A DNA stretch of 10,098 nucleotides, from contig JABXKX010000123.1 in assembly GCA_013619035.1 (NCBI GenBank), positions 1 to 10,098 on the forward strand, in the 5' to 3' direction. The stretch is from Peptostreptococcaceae bacterium. GTDB taxonomy: Bacteria > Bacillota_A > Clostridia > Peptostreptococcales > Acidaminobacteraceae. The notes beneath the pieces are model-generated. The model was not told the origin of the DNA and searched no databases. It was given only the letters and a program-made list of their open reading frames with translations. The translations under genes and the position numbers were made by a program. Shown here one piece after another: positions 1 to 6,912 of this stretch (position 1 is its first letter; every line of letters starts with the position of its first letter).

Positions 1-963
1 GATATATTTTAATGCCTTTTGTACTGCAGGGTGAAGTTTGGTGATGCTGTATTTTTTAACACTACTTACATATTCCTTTAACATACTATCCGACAAAATA
101 ATCAAATCAGTCATGTTGTTACAATTTTCAATGGATTCAATAAAACTGTCACATAGATTTTCCGCGTAGTTTAAATCGACTCCAGCATTGCTGATTTCTC
201 TAGAAAGAGAATACGAAAAGATAATCATTAAGTTCTTGCCATTTCTAAGACCTTCAACACCTGGAATTTCTAAAACTTTATATTCATTTATTTTATTCTT
301 TGTTTCAACAGCATTTTTCAAGTCACCTAATCTAACAAATCTATATAATTCTTCTGTCAGATATTCAGGTGTTCTTTGGATATTGAGCTCTCTATTTTTG
401 ATGATAATATCTGAGACAAATTCTTCTGTATTAATATTTTGACTGTTTATAAAACTGACTTTTGTAAACTCTACATTAGTTTCTATTAATGAGTAGAGCA
501 GTCTTAGGATATAGAGCTCCCTAGGATGATTAATAAGTATGGATTGATGATAGTACGATTTCAACTCTGGCTTAATACGAAAGGGCATATTGTTGCTTTC
601 AATTAACTTGCTGATATTAATAGATTCAGGAGAAAATAGAATAAAAGGTCCTGCTATCAAACAACCATTCAAGCTATCTTTCGACCAAAGACCAACAGCT
701 ATGTACGACAATCGATAGGAGTTGGTATATAGAAAACCACTTTCCTTTGAACCTGAAATAGCGAGTGTACTATGAATTTTTTCATAGTCTTTTTTATTGT
801 CTATTGGAAAGGGATAGTCTACTGGACTAATACTTGGTAAGCTGTTTTGCACAACTAAATCACGGTTTATAAGCGTAATTGGCATATAACTAGAATAATA
901 AAATAGTGACATTATTTCATTTAACAATTTAAGATCCAGTTGATTTTCACTTTTATTGACCAT
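1..963 (-). CDS. AraC-family transcriptional regulator, partial (C-terminal HTH domain outside window)
   Basis: The minus strand is open from an ATG at 963 to the window edge, giving 321 residues with no stop. An AGAGGGAGAG ribosome binding site lies just upstream. The N-terminal part (about 15-110) looks like a small ligand-sensing domain. The middle part (about 205-300) has the pattern seen in many Firmicute AraC regulators: a GDL segment near 213, a GKN near 242, then a helical stretch with LSREISNAG near 253. The last visible residues, LHPAVQKALKYI, match the usual entry into the AraC double helix-turn-helix, so about 90-100 residues should lie beyond position 1. The gene is divergent from the GH3/symporter unit, which makes it the likely local regulator. 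The sensed ligand is unknown. The AraC call rests on domain pattern because the HTH itself is not in view. Confidence 0.8.
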   Translation of the reverse strand, partial: MVNKSENQLDLKLLNEIMSLFYYSSYMPITLINRDLVVQNSLPSISPVDYPFPIDNKKDYEKIHSTLAISGSKESGFLYTNSYRLSYIAVGLWSKDSLNGCLIAGPFILFSPESINISKLIESNNMPFRIKPELKSYYHQSILINHPRELYILRLLYSLIETNVEFTKVSFINSQNINTEEFVSDIIIKNRELNIQRTPEYLTEELYRFVRLGDLKNAVETKNKINEYKVLEIPGVEGLRNGKNLMIIFSYSLSREISNAGVDLNYAENLCDSFIESIENCNNMTDLIILSDSMLKEYVSSVKKYSITKLHPAVQKALKYI

Positions 964-1100
964 AATACTCTCCCTCTTTAACATCCTACTCCTACCGAGA
1001 AATGAACAAAATCTAAGTTGCTTTCTATTTTACAACAACCAAAACTGACTATAAGACAATAACATAATTATTTATTTTACGGAGTGTTTTTACTTAGAAT

Positions 1101-1114
1101 TGATAATATTATCA
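1101..1114. repeat. Perfect 14-bp palindrome TGATAATATTATCA
   Basis: TGATAAT is followed directly by its reverse complement ATTATCA, with no spacer. It lies in the divergent gap, about 140 bases before the GH3 start. It could be an operator for a dimeric regulator, or a -10-like element read in either direction, since GATAAT occurs on both strands. In sequence this AT-rich a short palindrome can arise by chance. Confidence 0.35.
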
Positions 1115-1165
1115 TAACATATCTTAAAAATACTACAAAAATGTTAAATAAACAAAAAACAGAAG

Positions 1166-1177
1166 TGAATATTTTCA
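1166..1177. repeat. Inverted repeat TGAA-N4-TTCA, candidate operator
   Basis: TGAA (1166-1169) and TTCA (1174-1177) flank TATT. The element lies where a -35 would fall if the GATAAT at 1185-1190 is the -10. It shares the string TGAAT...ATTTTCA with the element at 1200-1219, about 38 bases downstream, so the two may be sites for the same protein, possibly the adjacent AraC regulator. Confidence 0.35.
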
Positions 1178-1199
1178 ATATACTGATAATACAAAGAAA

Positions 1200-1219
1200 A
1201 TCTGAATGTATTTTCAGAT
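1200..1219. repeat. Inverted repeat ATCTGAA-N6-TTCAGAT upstream of GH3 gene
   Basis: Seven bases (1200-1206) are perfectly repeated in inverse at 1213-1219 around TGTATT. The element ends 21 bases before the AAGGAGG ribosome binding site. If transcription starts near 1197, it would form a small hairpin at the 5' end of the message or act as an operator at the start site. No T-run follows, so it is not a terminator. Confidence 0.45.
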
Positions 1220-1251
1220 ACCAATTATTCGTGTTGGATTAAGGAGGCAAT

Positions 1252-3684
1252 ATGAGTGAAGAAAGTTTTATTTATAAAGATTTCAATTTAGCAGCTGATG
1301 ATAGAGTAGAAGATTTGATCAAAAGAATGACTTTAGAAGAAAAAGTTGCTCAATTAGGATCGGAGTATTTATTTGCTGTTGTGGGTGTTGAAGGATTTGA
1401 TACCGAAAAGTTAAGTACTGAATTTAAAGATGGATGGGGACAGATATCAAGAGCAGCAGGTGTCTTGGATATGGATCCAAAGATTTGTGCGAAACTAGTA
1501 AACGAAGTACAAAAATATCTGATGGAAAATACTCGTTTAGGTATACCAGCAATTGTACATGAGGAATGTCTATGTGGTTATCAAGCTAAAAAAGCAACCG
1601 CATTTCCACAAAGTATCGGTGTAGCATCTACATGGAATCCTGACATCGTAGAAGAAATGACAGATATCATTCGAGAACAGATGTTATGTGTAGGAGCGAG
1701 ACAAGGTCTTTCGCCAGTACTTGATATCGCTAGAGATGCAAGATGGGGCAGAGTGGAAGAAACATATGGAGAGGATCCATATTTAGTCTCAAAAATTGGA
1801 ACATCATATATTAAAGGACTACAAGGTGACTCATTAAAAGATGGCGTTATAGCGACAGCCAAACACTTTTTAGGTTATGGACTTTCTGAAGGTGGTATGA
1901 ACTGGTCTCCTGTACATTTAGGTGATCGAGAGCTTTGGGGTGTCTATGCTAAACCTTTTGAAGCAGCAATACATGAGGCTAACTTAGCATCTGTTATGAA
2001 TTCATATTCAGAAATAGATGGGATTCCGTGTGGTGTATCAAAAGAAATTCTAACTGATTTGTTAAGAGATAGACTTGGTTTTAAAGGTATGGTTGTTTCG
2101 GATTACGGTACCATAGAAACCGCTCATAATTATCATCATATATCAGAGACTCTACAAGAAGCTGGGGTACAAGCACTTGAAGCAGGTTTGGATGTTGAAT
2201 TATCACAAACCGCGGGATATGGTGAAAATTTAATTGATGCTTATCATAAAGGCATGATTCAAGAAGAAACCATTGATAGATCTGTTAAACGTGTTTTGAA
2301 AAAGAAATTTGAGTTAGGTTTATTTGAAAATCCATATGGTGATGTAGATAAGTTAGAAGCTGTTTTTAATCATTCGAAAAATAAAGAAGTTGCAAAAAAA
2401 ATAGCCTGTGAATCTATAGTTATGTTAAAAAACGAAAATAATGTCCTGCCACTTAATAAAGATATTAAATCAATTGCTGTAATCGGTCCCAATGCAGATT
2501 CTGTTAGAAACTTATTAGGTGATTACTCATATGTTGGTCAAATGGAAGGTACTGTAGAAATAATGAAATCCATTTCAAATAATACTACAGATTTAGCATT
2601 AAATGAAAAACAACTGGAAGCTCAAGAAAAGGCAAAAGAAGCTTTTAAGTCAGTATTTGAAGCAAAAACAAAAGATGAATTTACTTTTAGAGCAAATAAT
2701 ATCAAGAGCATTTTGACTGGTTTAAAGGAAAAGGTTTCCAAAGAAACAACTATTAACTACGCAAGAGGTTGTGACATCCTTGATAAAGATACTGATGGCT
2801 TTGAAGAAGCAATCGAAGCAGCCAAAAAATCTGAAGTTGCTGTCATGATTGTTGGTGGTAAGTCAGGATTAACATTAGATTCTACAAGTGGTGAATCTAG
2901 AGATCGTACAGATCTTAATCTGAGCGGTGTACAGAAAGAGCTTGTTAAAAAGATACATGAGACAGGCACCCCGATTGTACTTGTACTTGTTAATGGTCGA
3001 CCATTATCAATCACTTGGGAGTCTGAAAATGTTGCAGCAATATTGGAAGCTTGGGTACCTGGAGAAGAAGGAGCCGGTGCACTTTCAGATGTTTTATTTG
3101 GAGACTATAATCCAGGTGGTAAACTACCAATTTCATTCCCAAGATCAGTAGGACAAGTTCCTGTTTATTATAATCATAAACCATCTGGTGGTCGATCGCA
3201 TTGGTCAGGTGATTATGTAGAAATGAGCACAAAACCACTGTATCCGTTTGGCTTTGGATTGAGTTATACTGATTTTTCATATAGCGAGTTATGTATTGAC
3301 CAGTCAGCTGTAGATGTATCTGGTGAAGTTGAAATTTCTTGTATAATCAAAAATATTGGTGATATCAAAGGTGATGAAGTTGTTCAATTGTATCTTCATG
3401 ATCGCGAATCGACTATTTCAAGACCCGTAAAAGAACTTTATGGATTTGAAAGAGTATCGTTAGAATCAGATCAAAGTGCTCAAGTAACTTTTACAGTACC
3501 AATGAATATACTCGGGTTTTATGATAGAAACAAAGAGTTTGTTTTAGAACCAGGTAATATGGATGTTATGATTGGAGGTTCATCAGAGCATATACACTTG
3601 CAAGGTGAGTTCCAAATTACCGGTGAAAAGAGAGACTTAAGTAAAACAAAAGGTTTCTTCTCAAAAGCGGCAGTAAAGTATTAA
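1252..3684 (+). CDS. Glycoside hydrolase family 3 beta-xylosidase/beta-glucosidase (Xyl3-like)
   Basis: This 810-residue protein removes beta-linked sugars from the non-reducing end of short oligosaccharides or glycosides. There is no signal peptide, so it should act in the cytoplasm. The TIM-barrel domain (about 15-370) carries RDARWGR (161-167), AKHF (203-206) and VVSDY (281-285), in which Asp284 is the expected nucleophile. The second domain (about 385-630) has GESRDR (547-552), in which Glu548 is the likely acid/base. A charged helical segment (about 440-500) interrupts it. PFGFGLSY (665-672) leads into a C-terminal fibronectin III-like domain with DEVVQLY. As I recall it, the whole protein runs collinear with Thermotoga-type Xyl3 enzymes, including the GEKR ending. 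AAGGAGG sits 4 bases before the start. The next gene is a sugar symporter. Xylosidase versus glucosidase cannot be settled by eye. Confidence 0.93.
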   Translation: MSEESFIYKDFNLAADDRVEDLIKRMTLEEKVAQLGSEYLFAVVGVEGFDTEKLSTEFKDGWGQISRAAGVLDMDPKICAKLVNEVQKYLMENTRLGIPAIVHEECLCGYQAKKATAFPQSIGVASTWNPDIVEEMTDIIREQMLCVGARQGLSPVLDIARDARWGRVEETYGEDPYLVSKIGTSYIKGLQGDSLKDGVIATAKHFLGYGLSEGGMNWSPVHLGDRELWGVYAKPFEAAIHEANLASVMNSYSEIDGIPCGVSKEILTDLLRDRLGFKGMVVSDYGTIETAHNYHHISETLQEAGVQALEAGLDVELSQTAGYGENLIDAYHKGMIQEETIDRSVKRVLKKKFELGLFENPYGDVDKLEAVFNHSKNKEVAKKIACESIVMLKNENNVLPLNKDIKSIAVIGPNADSVRNLLGDYSYVGQMEGTVEIMKSISNNTTDLALNEKQLEAQEKAKEAFKSVFEAKTKDEFTFRANNIKSILTGLKEKVSKETTINYARGCDILDKDTDGFEEAIEAAKKSEVAVMIVGGKSGLTLDSTSGESRDRTDLNLSGVQKELVKKIHETGTPIVLVLVNGRPLSITWESENVAAILEAWVPGEEGAGALSDVLFGDYNPGGKLPISFPRSVGQVPVYYNHKPSGGRSHWSGDYVEMSTKPLYPFGFGLSYTDFSYSELCIDQSAVDVSGEVEISCIIKNIGDIKGDEVVQLYLHDRESTISRPVKELYGFERVSLESDQSAQVTFTVPMNILGFYDRNKEFVLEPGNMDVMIGGSSEHIHLQGEFQITGEKRDLSKTKGFFSKAAVKY

Positions 3685-3688
3685 TTCC

Positions 3689-3716
3689 AATGGGTTTTGA
3701 CAGATAGTAACCCATT
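3689..3716 (+). repeat. Hairpin between GH3 and symporter genes
   Basis: AATGGGTT (3689-3696) and AACCCATT (3709-3716) form a perfect 8-bp stem with a 12-base loop, starting 5 bases after the GH3 stop codon. No T-run follows, so it is unlikely to terminate strongly. It may protect or process the message and so set the enzyme:transporter ratio. The sequence TTGACA (3697-3702) falls in the loop but has no good -10 at 17 bases. Confidence 0.5.
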
Positions 3717-3794
3717 AAAAGGTAATAAGTTTTCAATCACTATAGATAAGACATGTAATTTTGTAAATGTAGGATTCAAATTTAGGGGGATTTT

Positions 3795-5138
3795 ATGCAA
3801 AAAGCTACAAAAGTTAAAACGATTGAAAAAAGTATGTATGCACTTTCGGGATTAGGCATTAGTATATTCTTTGGAATGCCAATGATTTATTTGGTTATTT
3901 ATTATACTGATGTATTTGGTATATCACCAGCCGTAGTTGCTACCTTGTTTCTGGTCTCAAGAATATGGGATGCAATTAATGATCCTATTATGGGTACCAT
4001 TGTTGATAAAACAAAAACAAGATGGGGTAAATGTAGACCTTATATGATATTTGGTCCAATCTTGCTTATGGTTGCATTTGTCGCAGTATTTTCAGGACCA
4101 ACTGATCTTGGGAATACGGGTAAAATTATTTATGCGTCTATTACCTATATATTCTTTGGCATGATGTACACAATGGTGGATATACCTGCTAACGCACTTA
4201 TTTCCTCAATGACACAAGACTCAAAGGAAAGAACAAGTATTACCACTTTAAGAAGGATATTATGTAATGTCGGTATACTTATCGGAGCAGCTGGTGTCAT
4301 TCCTTTAGTAGGGATATTAGGCAAAGGTGATCAAGCAAAAGGATATATGCTTACCACCATAATATTAGGTGCCATCGGTACTGTTTCAATCGTCTTATCA
4401 GGCCTCACAGCAAAAGAGAGAGTTGCGCCTACTAAAAATGAATCATATGCTTTTAAAGATATGATAAGAGTATTAAAATTAAATACGCCATTACTGATTA
4501 TTTCATCTGTATTTATGGTCAATCAGATTGCAACTACTATAAAAAGTGCAGCGACAGCATATTATTTTTCTTATAATATTGGAAAACCAGAGCTTATTGC
4601 TGTAGCTTCAGGTATAGCGCTTATAGCAACAATAATCGGCACTATGTTTATTCCTTTATTAGTAAAACTATTTGGTAAAAAGAAAACCATTATTTATGCA
4701 TTAGTGGGTATCGCATTGTCTTCACTAGCGTTATTCTTTATTAGTTATGAGAATGTTACTTTAATCATCATACAATTTGTTGTGAATAGTTTTGTATCAG
4801 GATTTGGTCTGGCTTTACCGTTTATTATGGTGATTGATACCGTAGAATATGGTGAGTGGAAGACTGGGATACGCTCTGAAGGATTAGTTTTCTCAACGCT
4901 TACTTTCGGTACAAAAGTTGGTACAGCTATTGGTGGAGCTGCTTTAGGCTTAATCTTATCATTTACTGGTTATATCCCAAATGCAGTTCAAACTCAGGAA
5001 GCCTTAAATGGTATTCTAGTTTGTATTGCAGGTATTCCGATTGTTGTGGCGATTATTGGAATTGTATTAATGAAGTTTTACGAACTTGATGAAAAGCTTT
5101 ATGATAAGATTGTAGCGGACTTAAAAAAAGGTGCATAG
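3795..5138 (+). CDS. GPH-family (MelB-like) sugar:cation symporter
   Basis: This 447-residue polytopic membrane protein has the make-up of a glycoside-pentoside-hexuronide:cation symporter, with about 12 hydrophobic segments. The clearest mark is RIWDAINDPIMG (56-67), followed by a basic loop ending in TRWGKCRPY (75-83). The two aspartates, Asp59 and Asp63, match the pair that helps bind the coupling cation in MelB. A second family block is VEYGEWKTGIRSEG near 350, before the later helices. The length is normal. AGGGGGA lies 4 bases before the ATG. It is 110 bases downstream of the GH3 gene on the same strand and shares its terminator, so it probably imports the glycoside that the enzyme splits, for example xylobiose or a beta-glucoside. 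The substrate and the ion used (H+ or Na+) cannot be read from sequence. Confidence 0.93.
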   Translation: MQKATKVKTIEKSMYALSGLGISIFFGMPMIYLVIYYTDVFGISPAVVATLFLVSRIWDAINDPIMGTIVDKTKTRWGKCRPYMIFGPILLMVAFVAVFSGPTDLGNTGKIIYASITYIFFGMMYTMVDIPANALISSMTQDSKERTSITTLRRILCNVGILIGAAGVIPLVGILGKGDQAKGYMLTTIILGAIGTVSIVLSGLTAKERVAPTKNESYAFKDMIRVLKLNTPLLIISSVFMVNQIATTIKSAATAYYFSYNIGKPELIAVASGIALIATIIGTMFIPLLVKLFGKKKTIIYALVGIALSSLALFFISYENVTLIIIQFVVNSFVSGFGLALPFIMVIDTVEYGEWKTGIRSEGLVFSTLTFGTKVGTAIGGAALGLILSFTGYIPNAVQTQEALNGILVCIAGIPIVVAIIGIVLMKFYELDEKLYDKIVADLKKGA

Positions 5139-5170
5139 TAAAAGTATATGAAACAATAATGATATAGTAT

Positions 5171-5214
5171 AAAAAGATCTGTTGTAGAAAGTGAAATGCA
5201 ACAGATCTTTTTTT
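5171..5214 (+). terminator. Strong intrinsic terminator of the GH3-symporter unit
   Basis: A perfect 14-bp stem pairs 5171-5184 with 5199-5212 around a 14-base loop, and the T-run continues to 5214. The 5' arm begins with five A, so the hairpin would also have a T-run on the other strand and may work in both directions. It separates the sugar unit from the EamA gene. Confidence 0.9.
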
Positions 5215-5250
5215 GTAATAATAGAAAGACTGTTTCATCGAAATTCTTTA

Positions 5251-5256
5251 TATAAT
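5251..5256 (+). promoter_or_regulatory. Possible -10 element (TATAAT) for the EamA gene
   Basis: A perfect TATAAT lies between the upstream terminator and the EamA start codon. No recognisable -35 sits 16-18 bases before it. If used, transcription would begin near 5263, right at the AAGGAGG, leaving a very short leader. It is the best candidate because a new promoter is needed after the terminator. Confidence 0.4.
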
Positions 5257-5277
5257 GAAATCAAGGAGGACGATGAA

Positions 5278-6168
5278 ATGAAAAAAATACATTCAGAATT
5301 ATTACTAGTTTTTATTATTGCACTATGGGGGTTGTCCTTTAGTTTGACGAAACCATTATTATCTAAAGTGGGAGTTTTTAATTTCCTAGCCTATAGATTT
5401 GTTATTGGCGGTTTTCTATTAGCGTTTATATTAATCATTACAAAAAAATTCAAAGTCACAAAACCACTTTTAAAATCGGGTATCACTTCAGGTGTTTTGT
5501 TATTTTTAGCTTTCTACTGTCATATCGCAGGATTAAAGTATACAACGATAGCAAAAAATTCATTTATTGTAGGCAGTAGTGTTATTTTCATTCCGATTAT
5601 TCTTTTGTTAGTTCATAAGAAAAAGTCGGATATGCAAGTTATTTTACAAACTATATTAGCTGTAATAGGATTAGGTTTGATCACATTAGTAAGTAGCAGT
5701 GGTGCCTTTAATATGGGTGATTTTATCACACTTATTGGTACGGTACTCTATGCATTTTATACAATTGTAGTTGAGAAGTCAGTCAGAAAATATAGTACCA
5801 ATGTCTTTACAACAATTCAGTTGAGTACTGTAGGCATACTCAGTTTAATCGCAACATTCTTATTTGAAGAGATAACCTTTACTTTTACCGTATCAGAATG
5901 GTTTAGCATAGGATTCTTATCAATAGTACTAACGGGAATAGCCTATTATATTTTAAATAGTATACAGAAAAAACTTTCAGCTTCGAATGTAACTCTTATT
6001 TTTACACTTGAACCTTTTTTCGCAACACTGTTCGGTTGGTTGTTTTTAAAAGAGTCAGTTGGTCCAAATATACTCATTGGTGGTGGATTGATTATTTTTA
6101 GTATGATGTTACCTTATATCAGCCAATTTATGTCAGTTAAAAAGGTTGGTGATGGGTATGACTTCTAG
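5278..6168 (+). CDS. EamA/DMT-superfamily transporter
   Basis: This is a 296-residue inner-membrane protein with about ten hydrophobic segments in two EamA repeats, the standard size for drug/metabolite transporters (DMT) of the RhaT/YdcZ-like group. The first repeat opens with ALWGLSFSLTKPLL (residues 14-27). The second ends with the typical LEPFFATLFGWLFLKE segment near 246-261, followed by a glycine-rich last helix. The frame is open further upstream, from 5191, but that ATG lies inside the terminator hairpin. The ATG at 5278 has AGGAGGA 7 bases before it, so I chose it. Its 3' end overlaps the next small gene by about 17 bases, so the two are translationally coupled or at least co-transcribed. 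DMT proteins usually export amino acids or other metabolites, or import sugars or nucleosides; the substrate here is unknown. Confidence 0.93.
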   Translation: MKKIHSELLLVFIIALWGLSFSLTKPLLSKVGVFNFLAYRFVIGGFLLAFILIITKKFKVTKPLLKSGITSGVLLFLAFYCHIAGLKYTTIAKNSFIVGSSVIFIPIILLLVHKKKSDMQVILQTILAVIGLGLITLVSSSGAFNMGDFITLIGTVLYAFYTIVVEKSVRKYSTNVFTTIQLSTVGILSLIATFLFEEITFTFTVSEWFSIGFLSIVLTGIAYYILNSIQKKLSASNVTLIFTLEPFFATLFGWLFLKESVGPNILIGGGLIIFSMMLPYISQFMSVKKVGDGYDF

Positions 6169-6484
6169 ATGTTCAATTCGTTATGAAGTATCAGATATGA
6201 ATCTTTGTAAAAATAGTTTGTTAGTCAAACATATTTATAACGAATCGGTTCAAAATACAAGCTTTGAATTAGACAATATACATCCTTTGACAATGATTTG
6301 TGACGCAATCAGTCATGTACACCATATTCAAGCTGTACCAGAAATTGATGTGATTTCAACACATGCATTTGTTTATTTATCGTTTGATGATGTCAGTGAT
6401 TTCAAACATGTTAAACAAGTCAGGAAAAGATTTCAAAGTCTTGCAAAGGGATTACTTCTTGCAGACGTTCAAGAGATTTCTTAG
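6152..6484 (+). CDS. Small protein of unknown function overlapping the EamA gene
   Basis: I do not recognise this 110-residue protein. It starts inside the end of the EamA gene, in another frame, with AAGG six bases before the ATG at 6152. A second ATG at 6158 is possible, and a TTG at 6146 less likely. It has no membrane segment or signal peptide. It reads as alternating short strands and helices: a strand near 7-13, a helix near 45-58, a strand near 64-78 (PEIDVISTHAFVYLSF) and a basic C-terminal helix near 82-102 (KHVKQVRKRFQSLAKG). It has seven histidines, three of them in SHVHHIQ (54-60), and two cysteines away from its ends (Cys19, Cys50). A terminator starts 8 bases after its stop, which supports a real gene end. 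The junction with the EamA gene implies a shared transcript. The name must stay hypothetical. Confidence 0.65.
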   Translation: MGMTSRCSIRYEVSDMNLCKNSLLVKHIYNESVQNTSFELDNIHPLTMICDAISHVHHIQAVPEIDVISTHAFVYLSFDDVSDFKHVKQVRKRFQSLAKGLLLADVQEIS

Positions 6485-6492
6485 GTCAGTTG

Positions 6493-6533
6493 AAAATGTT
6501 CAAAAAATTTTTTTGAACATTTTTTATTTTTTT
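6493..6533 (+). terminator. Intrinsic terminator after the small unknown gene
   Basis: A 13-bp stem pairs 6493-6505 (AAAATGTTCAAAA) with 6511-6523 around a 5-base AATTT loop. A T-rich tail broken by one A runs to 6533. The stem is AT-rich but perfect. It ends the EamA/small-gene transcript directly upstream of the T-box promoter. Confidence 0.85.
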
Positions 6534-6534
6534 G

Positions 6535-6563
6535 TTGACAAATTTATTGAACTGCTGTACTAT
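6535..6563 (+). promoter_or_regulatory. Consensus sigma-A-type promoter of the ABC operon
   Basis: A perfect -35, TTGACA (6535-6540), and TACTAT (6558-6563) are separated by exactly 17 bases. TACTAT matches TATAAT at four of six positions. Transcription should start near 6570, some 20 bases before the T-box Stem I. The promoter follows the preceding terminator at once, so the operon is independently transcribed and control is left to the leader RNA. Confidence 0.85.
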
Positions 6564-6590
6564 TATCACAAGTTAATAATTATGCAGAAC

Positions 6591-6852
6591 GACATTGACG
6601 AAACGAAAATATATAGAAATCAGTTTCAGCGAACTAGGGAAGGTGTGAGCCTAGTCAAGTAGGACTATATTGAGAGCGTTTCAGAGTCTCTAACAAGAAA
6701 GTGCGAACTCTAAGGTTAGACGGATTCCAACCGTTACAGTGGACAAGTATCGAGATCGTATATCTCCGTACTAATGAGTGAACCTTGTGTTAATGTGGGT
6801 GGTACCGCGGAAGTTGCTTTCGTCCCTAGTGTTGTGGATGGAGGTTTTTTTT
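6591..6852 (+). promoter_or_regulatory. T-box riboswitch (tRNA-sensing leader) of the amino acid ABC operon
   Basis: The leader senses uncharged tRNA and lets transcription continue when an amino acid is short. The conserved T-box GGGTGGTACCGCGG is at 6797-6810. Stem I starts with a kink-turn-like GA motif (GAC-ATT-GA, 6591-6598, against AGA-GTC, 6683-6688). It continues through GAAACG/CGTTTC (6600-6605/6677-6682), ATATAG/CTATAT (6611-6616/6665-6670) and a distal hairpin ACTAGG/CCTAGT (6633-6638/6650-6655) whose loop contains GGTGTGAG. An 11-position Stem III (6746-6756/6762-6772) follows. The specifier loop should be the AAAAT/TGAGAG internal loop, but the exact codon is unsure. The bulge reads UGGU, so the tRNA should have discriminator A. 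By position AGA (Arg) fits; by flank UAU (Tyr) also fits. Confidence 0.95.
6817..6852 (+). terminator. T-box regulated terminator
   Basis: CTTTCGTCC (6817-6825) pairs with GGATGGAGG (6836-6844), with several G-U pairs, around a 10-base loop. Eight T follow (6845-6852). The 5' arm contains the CGTCC that would instead pair with the T-box GGG in the antiterminator, so the two structures exclude each other as expected. Confidence 0.9.
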
Positions 6853-6912
6853 GTATTTAAAAGCGCATAAATATTAAGAAAAATGTATAACTATTATAAA
6901 GGAGAAGGAAAA

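Larger units (their letters stand above)
964..1251. promoter_or_regulatory. Divergent regulatory gap between AraC gene and GH3 unit
   Basis: These 288 bases hold no gene. They are very AT-rich and contain three inverted repeats, listed separately, and a possible -10 (GATAAT, 1185-1190) for the rightward unit with no good -35 at the normal distance. A weak -10 without a -35 is what an activator-dependent promoter would look like. The ribosome binding site AAGGAGG (1241-1247) sits 4 bases before the GH3 start codon. I could not place a convincing leftward promoter for the AraC gene. Confidence 0.5.

Noticed and set aside
188..442. Plus-strand open frame of 84 residues
   Set aside because: It lies antisense within the open AraC-family frame, has no ribosome binding site and resembles no known protein.
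3011..3280. Minus-strand open frames inside the GH3 gene (also 1581-1862 and 2757-3014)
   Set aside because: They are antisense shadows of a well-supported enzyme gene and show no start signals or family motifs.
5191..5277. Longer start for the EamA protein at 5191
   Set aside because: That ATG is inside the terminator hairpin, the added residues do not look like a DMT N-terminus, and the ATG at 5278 has a strong AGGAGGA site.
6493..6533. Possible CRISPR or phase-variable tract because of A and T runs
   Set aside because: The runs form a single perfect hairpin followed by a T-rich tail, which is a terminator; no spaced repeat exists.
6363..6662. Plus-strand open frame of 99 residues
   Set aside because: It runs through a terminator, a consensus promoter and T-box Stem I, and its start lacks a ribosome binding site.
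6883..6912. Upstream start of the binding protein at 6883
   Set aside because: It would put charged residues in front of a complete lipoprotein signal peptide, and the AAAGGAG fits only the ATG at 6913.
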